Assembly (NCBI GenBank): GCA_023614405.1
Contig: CM042686.1
Coordinates: forward strand, 352,788,329-352,852,328
Direction of reading: 5' to 3'
DNA length: 64,000 nucleotides
From: Avena insularis
Taxonomy: Eukaryota; Streptophyta; Magnoliopsida; Poales; Poaceae
Part shown: in pieces, positions 34,625 to 46,231 of the stretch
How the letters are laid out: each line of letters begins with the position of its first letter
Numbering within the stretch: position 1 is the stretch's first letter
Translations under genes and position numbers: made by a program
Notes under the pieces: generated by a model
Database searches by the model: none
Told to the model about the DNA's origin: nothing
The model's input: only the letters and a program-made list of their open reading frames with translations

Positions 34625-36081
34625 ATGAATACTCCTGAAAACACTAAGTTGTGTGACTTCACTAGCACCAACTACAATGATTTCATGTGCACACCTATTG
34701 CTCCACTTGTTCCTGAAGCTACTTTATTTGAAATTAAACCTGCTTTGCTCAATCTTGTTATGAAAGAACAATTTTCTGGTGTTGGTACTGAAGATGATGC
34801 TGCTCACCTTAATAACTTTGTTGAACTTTGTGAGATGCAAAAACATAGGGATATAGATGGAGGTATTATTAAGCTTAAATTGTTTCCTTTCTCTTTGAGA
34901 GGAAAAGCTAAAGAATGGTTGCTATCCCTAACTAGAAATAGTATTGATTCTTGGACTAAATGCAAAGATGCTTTCATTGGAAAATACTATCCTCCTCCTA
35001 AGATTATATCTATGAGAAGTGGAATAATGAATTTAAACAATCTAATAATGAACATGTTGCTCAAGCTTGGGAAAGAATGAAATCTTTGGTAAAGAATTGT
35101 CCCACTCATGGACTAACTGCTTGGATGATTATCCAAACCTTTTATGCAGGACTGAATTATTCTTCAAGAAATCTGCTGGATTCTGCTGTTGGAAGTACCT
35201 TTATGACCATTACTTTGGGTGCTGCAACAAAACTTCTGGATAATATGATGGTTAACTATCCTGAATGGCATACTGAGAGAGCTCCACAAGCTAAGAAGGT
35301 AAATTATATTGAAGAAACCTCCTCCTTGAGTGATAAAATTGATGTTGTTATGTCTATGCTTGTTAATGGGAAATCTCATATTGATCCAAATCATGTTCCC
35401 TTAGCCTCTTTGGTTGCTCAAGAAGAGCAAGTTGATGTGAACTTTATTAGAAATAACAATTTTAGCAACAATGCCTACAGGAATAACTTTGGTAATAATA
35501 ATTATAGGCCATATCCTCCCAATAATGGTAATGATTATGGAAATTCCTACAACAATAATAGAAGTGCACCCTCTGAACTTGAAGTCATGCTTAATGATTT
35601 CATTAGTAAACAAACTGCTTTCAATAAAAATATTGAGGAAAAACTCTCTAATGCTAAAAGAAATATAGCATCATTGTCTGAAGCACAATCTTCTTTGAAT
35701 AAAATGGCTGCTAAACCTAAAACTATTGAAAATCCCTTTGCTACCACTAATGCCATACAAGTTAGAATTGATGAAAATGCTAGATTGTTAGCTGAATTGC
35801 ATGCTAAGTGGGAAAGACAAGATGAAATTTCTAGAAATATTAGTATTTCTACTATCACCACCACTAATGTTAATGCTAGCAAACCACATGAAGTTCCTTC
35901 TACAACAATGCCTAAAATCAATGGAACCTTTTATAATAAAAATGATGAAATTCTTCGAAATATGGGAAACAATAGCTCTTCTACCTTAGATGGTAATTAT
36001 GATTTTGATATTGATTGTTGCAATATCTCTGAAGTAATTATGTTCCTACAATTGCTAAAAGTCCTAATGCTAGTGCTATGA
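34625..36081 (+). pseudogene. Element C gag (Athila type), frameshifted
   Basis: The first frame (34,625 to about 35,020) gives KLFPFSLRGKAKEWLLSL and WTKCKDAFIGKYYPP, the classic Athila gag core. A frameshift near 35,015 moves it to another frame, which continues EHVAQAWERMKSLVKNCPTH and IIQTFYAGL. After this come an Asn-rich stretch (about 35,450-35,570) and a coiled-coil-like Lys/Glu region. Another shift near 36,045 leads into the protease frame. A ~195-bp leader (34,430-34,624) with GGCGCCGTTGC precedes the start. Confidence 0.85.
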
Positions 36082-36635
36082 ATATGGCCTTTACAAAGCA
36101 CATTACTGATGCTCTCATAAAAATTAAAGAAGAAAATATGAAACATAAAGCTTCTATCCCTATGAAATTAGAAGATGGTTGGGAACCCATCATTAATATG
36201 AAAGTGAATGATTTTGATCTCAAAGCTCTATGTTATCTTGATAGTAGTGTTTCTATTATGCCTAGAAAGATTTAAGAAATGCTTGATTTGCCACCATTGG
36301 AAGATTTCTATTCAAATGTACAACTTGATGATAATGCTAAAAAGAAACTCATGGCGAGTATTAATGATGTTCTTATCATGGTTAACAATGCCTATGTCCC
36401 TGTTGATTTCTATGTTTTGGATGTTGAATGCAATGCTTCTTGTCCTATTATTTTGGGAAGACCTTTTCTTAGAACTTTTGGTGCCATTATTGATATGAAA
36501 GAAGGCACCATTAAATATCAATTCCCACTCAAGAAAGGTATAGAACACTTCCCCAAGAAGAGAGAGAATATTCCTTTTGCCTCTCCTATTAAAACAAAAT
36601 TTTCTCTTAATGCTTGTTCATTTGAGAATACTTGA
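36078..36635 (+). pseudogene. Element C aspartic protease-like domain
   Basis: The expected Athila active-site block LCDLGAS-x-N/V-MP reads LCYLDSSVSIMP (about 36,225-36,265), so the usual catalytic Asp position is Tyr. A TAA at 36,273-36,275 follows. The second half, VPVDFYVLDVECNASCPIIL and GRPFLRTFGAIIDMKEG, is well preserved. The frame ends at a TGA at 36,633-36,635. No RT follows. Confidence 0.75.
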
Positions 36636-39335
36636 TTCTTTTCTTGCTTCTTATGCCTAGCTCAAAGGCGTTAAAGAAAAGCACTTATTGGGAGATAACC
36701 CAAATTTCGTTAGGAGTCTTTTGTTGAGTCTTGGAAGTTGTTGCTTCAGTAATAACCTCTCCTTATCATTTTTGTGTGGTTTTTGTGCCAAGAGTAACCT
36801 CTAATGAGAGAGAAGTAAGATTTGGGAAAGTTGCTGTCCCGAAACAGATTTTTGTGCTTCGCTGTAAAAATTCGTGAAACATCTCTATACGACGGTTTGA
36901 GATGAAATTGTTTGTGCTTCTTCCCCAGGTTGTTATCTAACTTTCGTTAGTTCAACACTTTTCGATTTGAGCAACAGCAGGTCTTCGAAAAAATTGGCTT
37001 TTACCTGCTGGTCTGTTTTGACAGATTTCTACCATTATTTGCATTTGCCTCTTAATCTCTTTCTCTTTGAGTTCTCTTTGATCATTTGAAATTTTTAAAG
37101 GAAGTGCTACAGTAGCTTGTGTTTTAATGGAAGTTTTACTTGTGTTGGAACTGAACCAAAAGACTTATTATCTTTAGTACACTAATGTTGCTAATGAAGA
37201 TTGTGTGAAGTTTTGTATGAAGGAAATTCTAAAGTGTCGAGAAGAGTAATGTGATAAGATGAAGATGGACAAAATCTCAAGCTTGGGGATGCCACCCGTG
37301 TCACCCCAAGAAATATTCAAGAAGTACAAGCGTCAAAGATTGGGGATGCCCAAGGCATCTTCTTCTTCATCAATGAAAATATCAGGTTTCTTCCAAACAC
37401 TTCATTTTTATTGTTTGATGCACAATTGTGTTGTTCTTGGAGCGTCTTCGTGTTTGTTTTTTAGTTTTCATTTGCTTCGTTTGCTTAGTTTGCTTGAATA
37501 AATTGGTTGGACCCCCATATTCATACATAGTTTCAAATAGGTTGATTTGGATTGGAAAAGAGTAGGAAAGTTCATGCTTATAAGTGGTATAAAAGGAACT
37601 TGTTTTTTACTATGATTTAGACTTTATCATGTCATGCTTGATATTTTTTTGGCTTTATGCTTAGTGATTATTGCTGTAGCATGGCTTGTTACAAACAATT
37701 GAGATTGCTTAATGTGCCTTGAAAGAATCATGTGTTGTTTTAGCATATAAAAAGCATAATAGTGTGGTATTCTCCTTTGACACTTTATTTGGGTTGACTT
37801 CGCACATGCTCACACCACGTTAAGACTATACCAAGTCACCATAGCCTCTATGATCATTTAGTTTTTGTATTTTAATATCATTTTATGCTTTAATTAATAA
37901 TTTTTTGTCGCTTTGCATGATTAGGACCATTATTGCTCTCTTAGTTGGTCACTCCCAGTCTTTTGCTAGCCTCCATACCAAGTATGAGTTCCACTCATGC
38001 ATCCAACTCCAAATAAAACCAAGTTATTCCAAAGAGTCCACATACCTACCTATTAGCATTTGCTATTCCAAGTATATTCATGTTTTATCTACCTTCCGAA
38101 TTAAACTTGTTATGTAAAAATTAGTGATTAAAGCTCTCACAAACTTGATGGCACACTTTACTTTTCTTGCACTTAATAAACTTGAACCATTGTGCCCATC
38201 TATGTTGCGTATATGCTTGCATTTTATAAGTTGTGAATTAGTAGAACCATGTTACCATGGGGTACGCTTTCAACATTGCACTTTATTTAGTTGATATCAT
38301 GTTCTTTTGCTTATGGATCTCGACGGTGTGAAATAAAATGGGAGCTTGTAAGCTCATGGAGTTTGTATATGTGTTAGAGAAACGCCTAGGCCACTAGCCT
38401 AAGCCATGCCTAATCATGGTGGAAACTTGCAGCATAACAATAGTGAGCAATCCGTGAAGCATCCATAATAAAAACCTATGCAAATAGCAAATAAAAAGAT
38501 CGTTAAGATGCTCATTGTCTACTTTCCTTGTCATTTTGATATGGGAATGCTTCCGTATCATCGGGCAAGGGGTACCCCATTGGCGGTTCTCTATGATACA
38601 CATGTACTTACAATGACAAGAACTTACTCGTGACTAAAGTTGAGTAGCATGAGGTTCGGTCTTCGTAAGTAAGGGTCATGAGATTTCAACTTATAACTTG
38701 TCAATCATATCCTCATATTTGTTCACTTTAACCTTAATCACCTAAAGATGCTTATGATAGGGGCAATGAGAGCTGAAAGCTAATAAGTATCATAATTTTT
38801 GGAAGCTCTTTATGAGACTTGAATCCCTGCTTCCTTCTATGAAGGGCATTTCTTTTACTTTTTATGTTGAGTCTCCATCTTCTATCTTTATGCACCTATT
38901 GAGAGAGCATAGTGGCCATTCTTAGTTTAATGTGCATTGTCCCAATACTTGTTGATATATTCATAACTTTGATATTGCTTGTTCTTAAACTATTTGTATC
39001 TAGTCACCCTTATGAAATTTGAAGGTGTCCCATGCATTTATGTTTTGCTACACTATGAGGGACAAGCTGAATACCATTCTCATTATGTTTTCTATATGTG
39101 AAACAAACAAAAGTCTTTCAAAGCATTGTTATTCATGAATCATTTGTTTGTACCTTTTCATGTTCTAACATATTTGCTATATCTTATTGTTAGAACTATA
39201 TCTTTCATGCTATGTTAAAGTACTATGATCCCAACTATCAATGTTTTACAAATACTTTGATCAAGATTATGATGGTGCGTGTCACCTAAAAAATTATTCT
39301 TTTTATCACTTACCTACTCGAGGACGAGCAGGAGT
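36636..39335 (+). other. Element C non-coding internal region
   Basis: About 2.7 kb, AT-rich, with stops in all frames and no Pol motif. The start (GGCGTTAAAGAAAAGCACTT near 36,667) is the usual text after protease in such elements. Confidence 0.65.
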
Positions 39336-39350
39336 TAAGCTTGGGGATGT
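39336..39350 (+). other. Polypurine tract of element C
   Basis: AAGCTTGGGGATGT immediately precedes the TGATACG start of the 3' LTR, after ACGAGCAGGAGTT. Confidence 0.7.
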
Positions 39351-40905
39351 TGATACGTAGTAAACGTATCTATAATTTTTGATGTTCCATGCTTGTTTTA
39401 TATCTACTTTCTTATGTTGTGTCCACACTTTGGAGTATTTTTACACATTTTCTGGAACTAACCTATTAACAAGGTGCCACATTGCCAGTTGCGTGTTTTC
39501 TGCTGTTTTTGGTTTCAGAAAGGTAGTAAGGAAATATTATCGGAATTGGACCAGACAAAATCCCAAGTCAATATTTCACCAGAAGGAATACAGAGTCCGG
39601 AGGGGAGACGAAGAGGGGAACCAGGGCGGCCACACCCTAGAGTGGCATGACCAGCCCTAGCCGCGCCACCACCTGGTGTGGGACCCTGGTACTCCATCGA
39701 CCTTGCCCATTCGCCTATATATTGCCTCCGGGACAAAAATCCTAAGTACCCAATCAAAATTCCATGAAAGAGTCTGTAGCTACCACCATCTCCATCCCTA
39801 GATTGGGAGGGATCTGAAGCTCTTCCCGACACCCTGCCAGAGGGGAGAGATCATCCTGGAGGCCTTCTTCATCACCATGACTACCTCTGGTGTGATGCGT
39901 GAGTAGTTCATCCCTAGACTACGGGTCCATGTAGTAGCTAGATGGTTGGTTCTTTTCCTTTGTGCTACCATGTTTAGATCTTGTGAGCTCCGTTCATGAT
40001 CAAGATCATTTATTTGTAATCTTACATGTTGTGTTTGTGGGGATCCGATGGATATTCAGATGCTATTTCAGATTGATTATTGATTCTATCATGTCTATGT
40101 TATTTGTGATCTTGCATGCTTTCCGTTATTAGTAGCTATCTTGGCCGAGTAGATGCTAGCAACTCCAAGAGGGAGTATTTATGCTCGATAGTGGGTTCAT
40201 GCCTCTAGGAATCTAGGAAGTGACAGAAATCTCTAAGGTACTAGATGTGCTATTGCTACTAGGGAGAAGGCAACAATCCTTTGTTCATAGAACAATCTTA
40301 TTGTTTACTTTACACACTTTGCTTAATGCAATTATTTGTTGCTTGCAACTTAATACTGGATGGGGTTCAGATGATAACCTGAAGGTGGATTATTTGTCAT
40401 AGATGCAGTTGGATTACGGTCTATGTATAATGTTGTAATGCCCAATCAAATCTCATAGGAGTCAAGATGATTAGTATGTGCATGTATGCTTTCTCGGTGT
40501 CTGTCAATTGCCCCACTGTAATTTGTTGACCCAACATGTCATCTATCTTAAGGAGAATAACCTCTAGTGAACTATGGACCCCGGTCCATTTTTTTACCAT
40601 CAATCTACAATCTATTTACTATTTACTGTTTACTTTCTGCAAGCAATTACTATCTTCCACACAATACGTTTAATCCTTTGTTTTCAGCAAAACCGGTGAG
40701 ACTGACAACCTCTCTGTAAGTTGGGGACAAAGTTCTGTGGTTGTGTTGTGCAGGATTCCAAGTTGGAAACAACACCTTGGAGGTGTTTCCTTGCTCCTAC
40801 TGGTTCGATAAACTTTGTTTCATAACTGAGGGAAACTTGCTGTTGTGCTCATCATACCTTCCTCTTGGGGTTCCCCAATGAGCTCGATATATTTTGAGCC
40901 AACAA
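39351..40905 (+). repeat. Element C 3' LTR
   Basis: 1555 bp from TGATACGTAG to about CCAACAA, uninterrupted and similar to the solo LTR at 6439-8008. A TATA box (TATATATT) is at 39,716-39,723. Element B's frame resumes at about 40,906. Confidence 0.85.
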
Positions 40906-41205
40906 GCACATAATCAGTTACGAAGCCTCATCGCATCGACAAGCCACCTCAAACGAAGAACTAGGAGATGGACAAGAAGATGACACAACTGATGCTGAAG
41001 GACCGAAGTCTCCAGCCCTGATGCCTGGAGTCTCTGCCCTAGGACCCCGGAGTCTCCGGTCCAACTCACCAAGGACTCCGACCAGGACTCTGGACCAGCG
41101 TCTGGAGGTTACAGTACACCCCCCAGAGATAAGCCCGGACAGTGTGAAGACACCGCTAGGACTCCTCCCCCACTTCGAGTAGCTACAACGGGCACACTAT
41201 AGTAT
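40906..41205 (+). pseudogene. Element B coding tail after the C insertion
   Basis: A frame continues with IISYEASSHRQATSNEELGD and a Pro/Ser-rich stretch (GPKSPALMPGVSALGPRSLR), ending at a stop near 41,180. It joins conceptually to the integrase tail at 31,236, supporting C as an insertion into B. Confidence 0.5.
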
Positions 41206-41800
41206 ACCTTAGAGACCACCCCAGAGTCTCCGTCCCTCAAGCCTGGAATTGCTAGCCTAAGTGACGGCTGGCATCTCAAGGCCTTTCGGGCCTGGCCAAC
41301 ATAATCCCCAATTTTGTCCAGAACTTCTTGTTTAATTCCTAAAGTACCCCTGCTTAGTTTTTGCCCTATATATAGACCACCACCTCATTATTGTTCCCCT
41401 AGACAGGATAATTGACCTAGAATAAACCCCCTTGTGGATCTCTAGTTTAGTCTCATGCTCCTTTGTCATGGAGAACCTATTCCTCAATAACCTCTTGGAT
41501 TTTGCCTCGCTACGTTAAAGTTGTAAAAGGCCTTTGTGTGAGTGATCTCTATCCAAGTTGTCAAGATTCTCGCTTCGTCGTGTTGGTTAGAGAGAGGATC
41601 CTTGCCACACACCAATCCTAGGGATTGTGTTGAACCGGTAGCCACTGGCATGAGCTATATGTTTTTTTGTGTATCACGTGTGAGTGTGTTCATCGTGTTC
41701 TTCGTGAATGTGTTAGCCTGGATTTCCATCCTCCGTGTCTCCCCCTCATGATCCACCCACGATTCCCGGAGTTTCGTGAAAGATCGGGCCACCCCAAGGG
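41206..41800 (+). repeat. Element B right LTR (partial)
   Basis: Parallels the two halves of the left LTR, including the TATATATAG box (41,367-41,375), CCCCTTGTGGATCTCTAGTT and a CCTAGGGATTGTGT block. Similarity ends near 41,800. Exact limits are uncertain because the left copy is truncated. Confidence 0.65.
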
Positions 41801-42120
41801 GAGAATATCATTTTGTGGCCCGAAAGTTGGGTCGCCCAGGCAACACGGTACCCAAGTTGATTTTTATCACAGCGATTCGAAAAGTTGGGGCGCCAATTGC
41901 TGAGAGGGGTCTTTCGAGTGAATAATGGCCAAACCCAATATTTTCAAATCGCGCCCGTTAAGTCAGGATATTCCGTTACACTAGTTCCTGATGTGCCCCT
42001 TCTTCGCCGGTCACTCTTCTTAGCCACCCTGCTACCCTGGGCTTGTCATATGGACCGCGGGGTTCCCCTACCTGTATTTGTAATATTTACTGCTGTTGCA
42101 TTTAGAGCGTGTTTATGTGA
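41801..42120. other. Transition to low-copy DNA; no gene seen
   Basis: No convincing frame. A short imperfect direct repeat is present (CGAAAGTTGGGTCGCCCA near 41,820 and CGAAAAGTTGGGGCGCCA near 41,878). Confidence 0.4.
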
Positions 42121-42690
42121 TTATGTTTGTTGAGAGATTGCGATATAATGTTGTGCGAGCTGTGGAGATTTTCGGACATGTCACTCACTGAAACCATCGT
42201 TGTTGTAATAAGACATAAGTACATTGTAGTTGACATGATTATGTTTCTTAAGATGACGACTGCATTTGTTTCTATTATTATGTTTGTTGGGACATTGTAA
42301 TGTAATGTTTTGTGAAACCATGACTGGACTAGTGATGCATAAATACATTGTAGTTGACATGATTATGTTTCTTGAGATGATGTACTGTACTTGTTTCTGT
42401 TATTTTGTTTGTTGAGAGACTGTAATGTAATGTTTTGCGAAACCATGATAGGACAAGTGATGTGTAAGTACCTTGTAGTCGACATGATTTTGTTTCTTGA
42501 GTTGATGTAATATACTTGTTTCTGTGATTACGTTTGTTGAGAGATTGTAATGTGATGTTTTGTGAAACCATGTTGTGGTTATGTTTGTTGAGAGATTGTA
42601 ATGTAATGTTTTTTGAAACCATGACTGAAGAAGTAATGCATAAGTACCTTGTAGTTGACATGATTTTGTTTCTTTAGATAATGTAATATA
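42121..42690 (+). repeat. Degenerate ~124-bp tandem repeat
   Basis: The word GTTTGTTGAGAGATTGTAAT recurs with changes near 42,124, 42,280, 42,405, 42,531 and 42,581. The AACCATGA, TAAGTACCTTGTAGTTGACATGA-like and GTTTCTT blocks recur in order. Spacing is about 157, 125, 126 and 50 bp, so copies carry deletions. No coding signal. Confidence 0.7.
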
Positions 42691-42938
42691 CAGGTATGTT
42701 TTCGTTAGGCAATGAAATTGGGATGGAGAGAGTGCAGGTTTAATATTTGAAATGAGAATGTGTGAAGAGAATCCATATCAGGCAGGAGACGGTAATCCAG
42801 GGAAAGGGCATGGTATCCATTAAACTATTGTAACATGCCAATTTAGTCATTGTTGCAGCGGTAGAAGGGCTGCTCTCTCTCTCTCTCTCTCTTTCTCTCA
42901 CCGACGCCAACATCGACGCCTGCGACGACGCATTTGCC

Positions 42939-43610
42939 ATGATGTCCTTGAACGGCGAGGACGACCAGTCGAGCAGCGACAGCCTTCTCTCCGACATCGA
43001 GTATTCCTTCCACGATGTGAGTTCCTCTGTTTTCTCGGGCTAGGGTTAGGCAATGGTAAATCTCTCGATCTGAGCTCCATATGTGCATGCAATCGTGTTC
43101 GATTTCAGCTTTGCGTTTACCTATAGGTACCAAGGACGATCTATGACTCCGAATGGGAGGGCCTAGATCTCGATGGAGAAGTGCCATGTGACCATGGGCT
43201 AAAACTGAGGAGATATGTTGCATTCGAAGGCAGTAACACTAGGAGAAGGTTTTTGGGCTGTACAAATCAGGTTTGTTTACATTATGTGCAACTGTGACAT
43301 GAAGTAAAATGTATCGTGCATGTTCATAACACTATAGTGTGTGTGTTTTTAGGTTGGCCCGGTGTGTAAAGCAGTAGAGTGGGTGGATCTTGAGTGGCCA
43401 GATGCACTTAAGAAATGTTTGGCACAATTATGGGAGATGTATGAGTTGGAAAGGTCAGGGAGATTTACTGATGTAAGTGATGCAGCTGAAAAAAATTACA
43501 AGTTGTCGGTACGAAATAAGTCGCTGGAACAAGAAATCAAGAATTTGCAGTCAGAGCTAACTAACAGAATTGATGGGAGCTTGGTTGTTGGAACTGCAAA
43601 GAAGCTTTAG
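42939..43610 (+). CDS. GRF-type zinc finger plus coiled-coil protein (3 exons)
   Basis: Exons 42,939-43,016, 43,127-43,270 and 43,353-43,610 join through GT-AG introns, all in phase 0, giving 159 residues. The start is the first in-frame ATG after the TAA at 42,831. Residues 47-86 form a GRF-like finger: CDHG, RRRFLGC, then PVCKAVEWVD (Cys47, His49, Cys71, Cys79). GRF fingers bind nucleic acid in other proteins. The tail is a coiled coil (NKSLEQEIKNLQSELTN). The N-terminus is acidic/Ser-rich. This matches a grass-expanded family of small GRF proteins of unknown function. A CT-dinucleotide run (42,872-42,898) precedes the start, as in many plant 5' UTRs. Confidence 0.7.
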
Positions 43611-43774
43611 GATAGTCACACGTTTTGATTCATAATGCAGAAAAGGAGAGCGATCAGCTCAGGGAAGACAAGAAGAAGCTAGAGTACTGCATTGCGAATC
43701 TGTTGAAGGAACTGAAGAAGGCATGCGAGGGTGAACAAGGACAGACTATAGAGGATAAAGGAAATTTGAGATGA
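43611..43774 (+). pseudogene. Lost C-terminal coiled-coil tail of the GRF gene
   Basis: Directly after the TAG, another frame reads EKESDQLREDKKKLEYCIAN and ELKKACEGEQGQ to a TGA at about 43,772-43,774. It continues the coiled-coil style of the exon 3 end. This suggests a longer ancestral protein cut by the TAG at 43,608 and a small indel near 43,622. It could instead be ordinary 3' UTR or a further exon. Confidence 0.4.
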
Positions 43775-43977
43775 ATAATTTATGTTGCGCCAATGCCTGA
43801 AACTAGTTAATTGTAAGACTTGCAGTTGCGCTTTCCGAACTAAGTCAAACTCAATCCTCGAGCAAACTAATTTCAGACGAACACACATATCGTGCATAGA
43901 GTTAAGTTCATGCTTACAAAATCACCACTTCAGAGGATAAACCAGGCAGTTCAGTACTAAATAGACATACGTTGTGT

Positions 43978-44352
43978 TCAAGCAAGCATGGCCCGGTGCT
44001 GCCTGTTTTCCTCCCTAAGATTGGCCAGCTCCTTCAGCATTATGTCGTGCTTCAGTTGTAGGTTCCAGCGCTCTGTCATGGATTGGAGAATTTTGTCCGT
44101 AGCCATACGATTTTCCTTCAAGATCCCTTTCATGATCTCCGTCTGCTTCCTAATCGAGGCGCGACCTTCACTATGTAGCTTCGCCCAGTCGGCGTTTAAC
44201 TCCTTCAGTTTCTGGCACTTGTCAGAAAGGACCGTGACTTCAGCGTGCAGTTGGTCAAAGGCCAGTTTTTGGGATTTCTGCTTCTCCCTTTGGATTGCTA
44301 TCTTGTCATTTAGCCAGGTCGCCAGGTCCTGGTTGATCTTTTGCCTCTTTCC
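43978..44352 (-). CDS. Possible alternative terminal exon, coiled coil
   Basis: A minus-strand open block of 124 residues plus stop follows a good acceptor (TTTTTGTTGCAG then GGAAAG). There is no usable ATG at its start, so it is an exon rather than a gene. It is Lys/Gln/Glu-rich with leucine heptads (QKLAFDQLHAEVTVLSDKCQ and LKHDIMLKELANLREENRQ). It begins in phase 0, matching the donor of the upstream gene's second exon at 45,644. It could be an alternative last exon of that gene, or the orphan last exon of a decayed tandem paralogue. Confidence 0.45.
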   Translation of the reverse strand, partial: GKRQKINQDLATWLNDKIAIQREKQKSQKLAFDQLHAEVTVLSDKCQKLKELNADWAKLHSEGRASIRKQTEIMKGILKENRMATDKILQSMTERWNLQLKHDIMLKELANLREENRQHRAMLA

Positions 44353-44824
44353 CTGCAACAAAAATACATAGTATGGTTTGTTCAGTTCACCAGGACAAGC
44401 TGGTTAGTTTCCATAATTAACTGAATCGACTAGTGGCACTGTCATAATTTCAAGGAAGAAGCAATCTAGGACTAATAAACATTTTATGAATCGACTAGTG
44501 GCACTGTCATAATTTCAATTTCAAAGACAGATAAGATTTATCAGCAGTTTAGTGTGTTGTGGGTTTTTCCCAATATCACCAAATAGTAGTGGGAGAGTGG
44601 AAAACTCATAATGCAGAAACCCATGTCCAGATACATAATGGAAAGAGAACATGGTGTCCATTCATGAACATGAACACCAACACATGTCCAGATAGATAAG
44701 GAGTTGCCCTAGGATTCTTATTGCACCCTATAATGGGAAGCAGACATGGGCATTGCTCCCTGAACCCTAAACATTACAAAAGGAGAGGAGGACGAACTGA
44801 TATTCGTCTCCCCGCTAACGAGAA
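44353..44824. other. Spacer with a direct repeat
   Basis: No exon seen. A 30-bp direct repeat (GAATCGACTAGTGGCACTGT, then CATAATTTCAA) occurs at about 44,422 and 44,488. The words CATGTCCAGATA and TGGGCATTGCTCC are also duplicated nearby, the latter once inside the next gene's last codons. Confidence 0.55.
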
Positions 44825-46002
44825 TCAGACTTGGGCATTGCTCCGATACGCCTCCAGACATGCCCTTAGCTCCTCGTTCTCTTTCCGAACACCCTCGAGT
44901 ATGGTGATCCCTCTACTCATGTCCGCCTTCATCTCCTTGACTGCATCCAGGCAACGGTTCCTGTCATGGTAGGCTCGGATGGTAGCCTTAGTGTCCTCGA
45001 CGTGTCCTCTGAGTGCCTCGCTGACTTCGTCCTGCAGGAGAATGCACCTTTCCACGAGATTCTTCTTCTCCTCCATGAGCTCGTTGATTATCTTGATGGC
45101 ATGTTCTTGCCTGTTCAAGTTACGGTCGAGCACTTTCTGCAGCCTAACGATGTCACGTGCAAAATCTAGCGAGATCTCCTTCTGCACAGATAATTGCTTG
45201 CGTAGGCTCTCATTAGCTTTGGTGAGGGAGCGTGCAAGCTCATGTTGGTTGGCAATCTTGGAACTGATCGCGGCCACCTTGTCACGGTACTCGGCCTTCG
45301 ATCGCTGCATCGTTCATGTTAATTCAAATAGGAATTCTACAATTATACTCCAGGTCCCAGGTGAATAATAATACACATCAAAAAAATCCCCGTTGAATCT
45401 ATTGGCCGCATTGTTAAAAAATGGACCTAGAGATCTATTCATGACCACGATAAACTAATCCTAATCACAAAAAATCCATAGTGAATCTATGAACGGCGGT
45501 ATTAAGGAAAGACCAAGAGATCCAGTCATATTCATGAAAACTAAAACAACTCGCAAAAAAATAAGAAAAACCAATGCGGGGCAGATAGCATCTAAGAAAT
45601 CCACATCATAACTCGGAGAAATAACAGCGTGGAGATTTGCTACCTCGCTGAGACATGGAACGGGGCCGAACGGGTCCTGCGACGCCTCTGTCGTGGTGGA
45701 TTTGGGCTCCATGGCCGGCCTGTAATACGTAGAAGAGGAAGAGCCCGAAGAAGAAGAAAAACAAGAAGAAGCTGATTAAGATCATGATGGAGACGGAGAT
45801 GGAGAAGAAGTAGAACAAAGAGACCGTACTGGGAGGAGCCCTCGCCTGCTTGAACATTCAGCGCCATTGTCGGGGGACATTGGGCCTCGATGAGAGGGTG
45901 GGCTTGAGCGGCTGGTAGAGCAAGAAGTGCCTCGCGGTGATTTCTCTGCCTTTTCTCCGCGAGGATCGTCGACCGGCCTCTCCCCCTCCTCAGTGGAGCC
46001 AT
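44825..46002 (-). CDS. Coiled-coil protein gene, three exons, minus strand
   Basis: Proposed exons are 46,002-45,830, 45,719-45,644 and 45,304-44,825 with GT-AG introns and matching phases, giving 242 residues. The first exon starts MAPLRRGRGRSTILAEKRQR, a basic region. The second carries MEPKSTTTEASQDPFGPVPC, and its own ATG (45,712, good GCCATGG context) is an alternative start giving 182 residues. The last exon is almost wholly coiled coil (ISSKIANQHELARSLTKANE, QEHAIKIINELMEEKKNLVE). No catalytic domain is visible, and cell location and role are unknown. A minus-strand TATA-like motif is ~100 bp upstream. Whether the first exon is coding is the main uncertainty. Confidence 0.6.
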
Positions 46003-46101
46003 GGCTTGCAGGGTGAGTGTGGTGGCGGCAGGAGGAAGGAGATAGTGATTAGTGTGGGAGAAGAGTAAAAGTGTACAGGCCGTGGTACAGTAGTACTAGT
46101 A

Positions 46102-46109
46102 CTATTATA
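46102..46109 (-). promoter_or_regulatory. TATA-like motif for the minus-strand coiled-coil gene
   Basis: On the minus strand this reads TATAATAG, 100 bp upstream of the ATG at 46,002, in a short AT-rich patch of an otherwise mixed region. Confidence 0.4.
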
Positions 46110-46231
46110 CAAGACCACCGTGTATGGTCTACCTTCTCAAAGAATCTAGGGAGGCAGGGGTAGGGAATCGATGGGACTTGTCTTTATTGCGATGGACACT
46201 TCAATGGTCGTCGGCGCCACCCAAAATCCAG

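Larger units (their letters stand above)
31237..40905 (+). mobile_element. Element C: Athila-like non-autonomous Gypsy element
   Basis: Both LTRs start TGAT(A/ACG) and share most of their length with the solo LTR at 6439-8008. The internal region has gag and protease only, then 2.7 kb of non-coding DNA and a polypurine tract (39,336-39,350). RT, RNase H and integrase are absent, with no sign of a recent deletion scar, so it resembles the non-autonomous gag-protease families common in Triticeae. Flanks are imperfectly duplicated (GCATAC before, GCACAT after). The host reading frame of B resumes right after it. Confidence 0.8.
26913..41800 (+). mobile_element. Element B: chromovirus-type Gypsy remnant hosting other elements
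   Basis: Two similar LTR segments (26,913-27,146 plus 28,904-29,300, and 41,206-41,800) flank degraded RNase H and integrase sequence. Gag, protease and most of RT are absent. The integrase ends in a GPMTRARAK motif, typical of the Reina/CRM chromovirus group. B is the oldest recognisable layer here, hosting both Copia LTRs in its left LTR and element C in its 3' coding end. Confidence 0.65.

Noticed and set aside
45606..45857. 83-codon minus-strand frame with a very hydrophobic stretch (IMILISFFLFFFFFGLFLFY)
   Set aside because: It looks like a membrane segment, but it spans the proposed 110-bp intron (45,720-45,829), whose T/C-rich text gives the Phe/Leu run. The spliced frame is more coherent.
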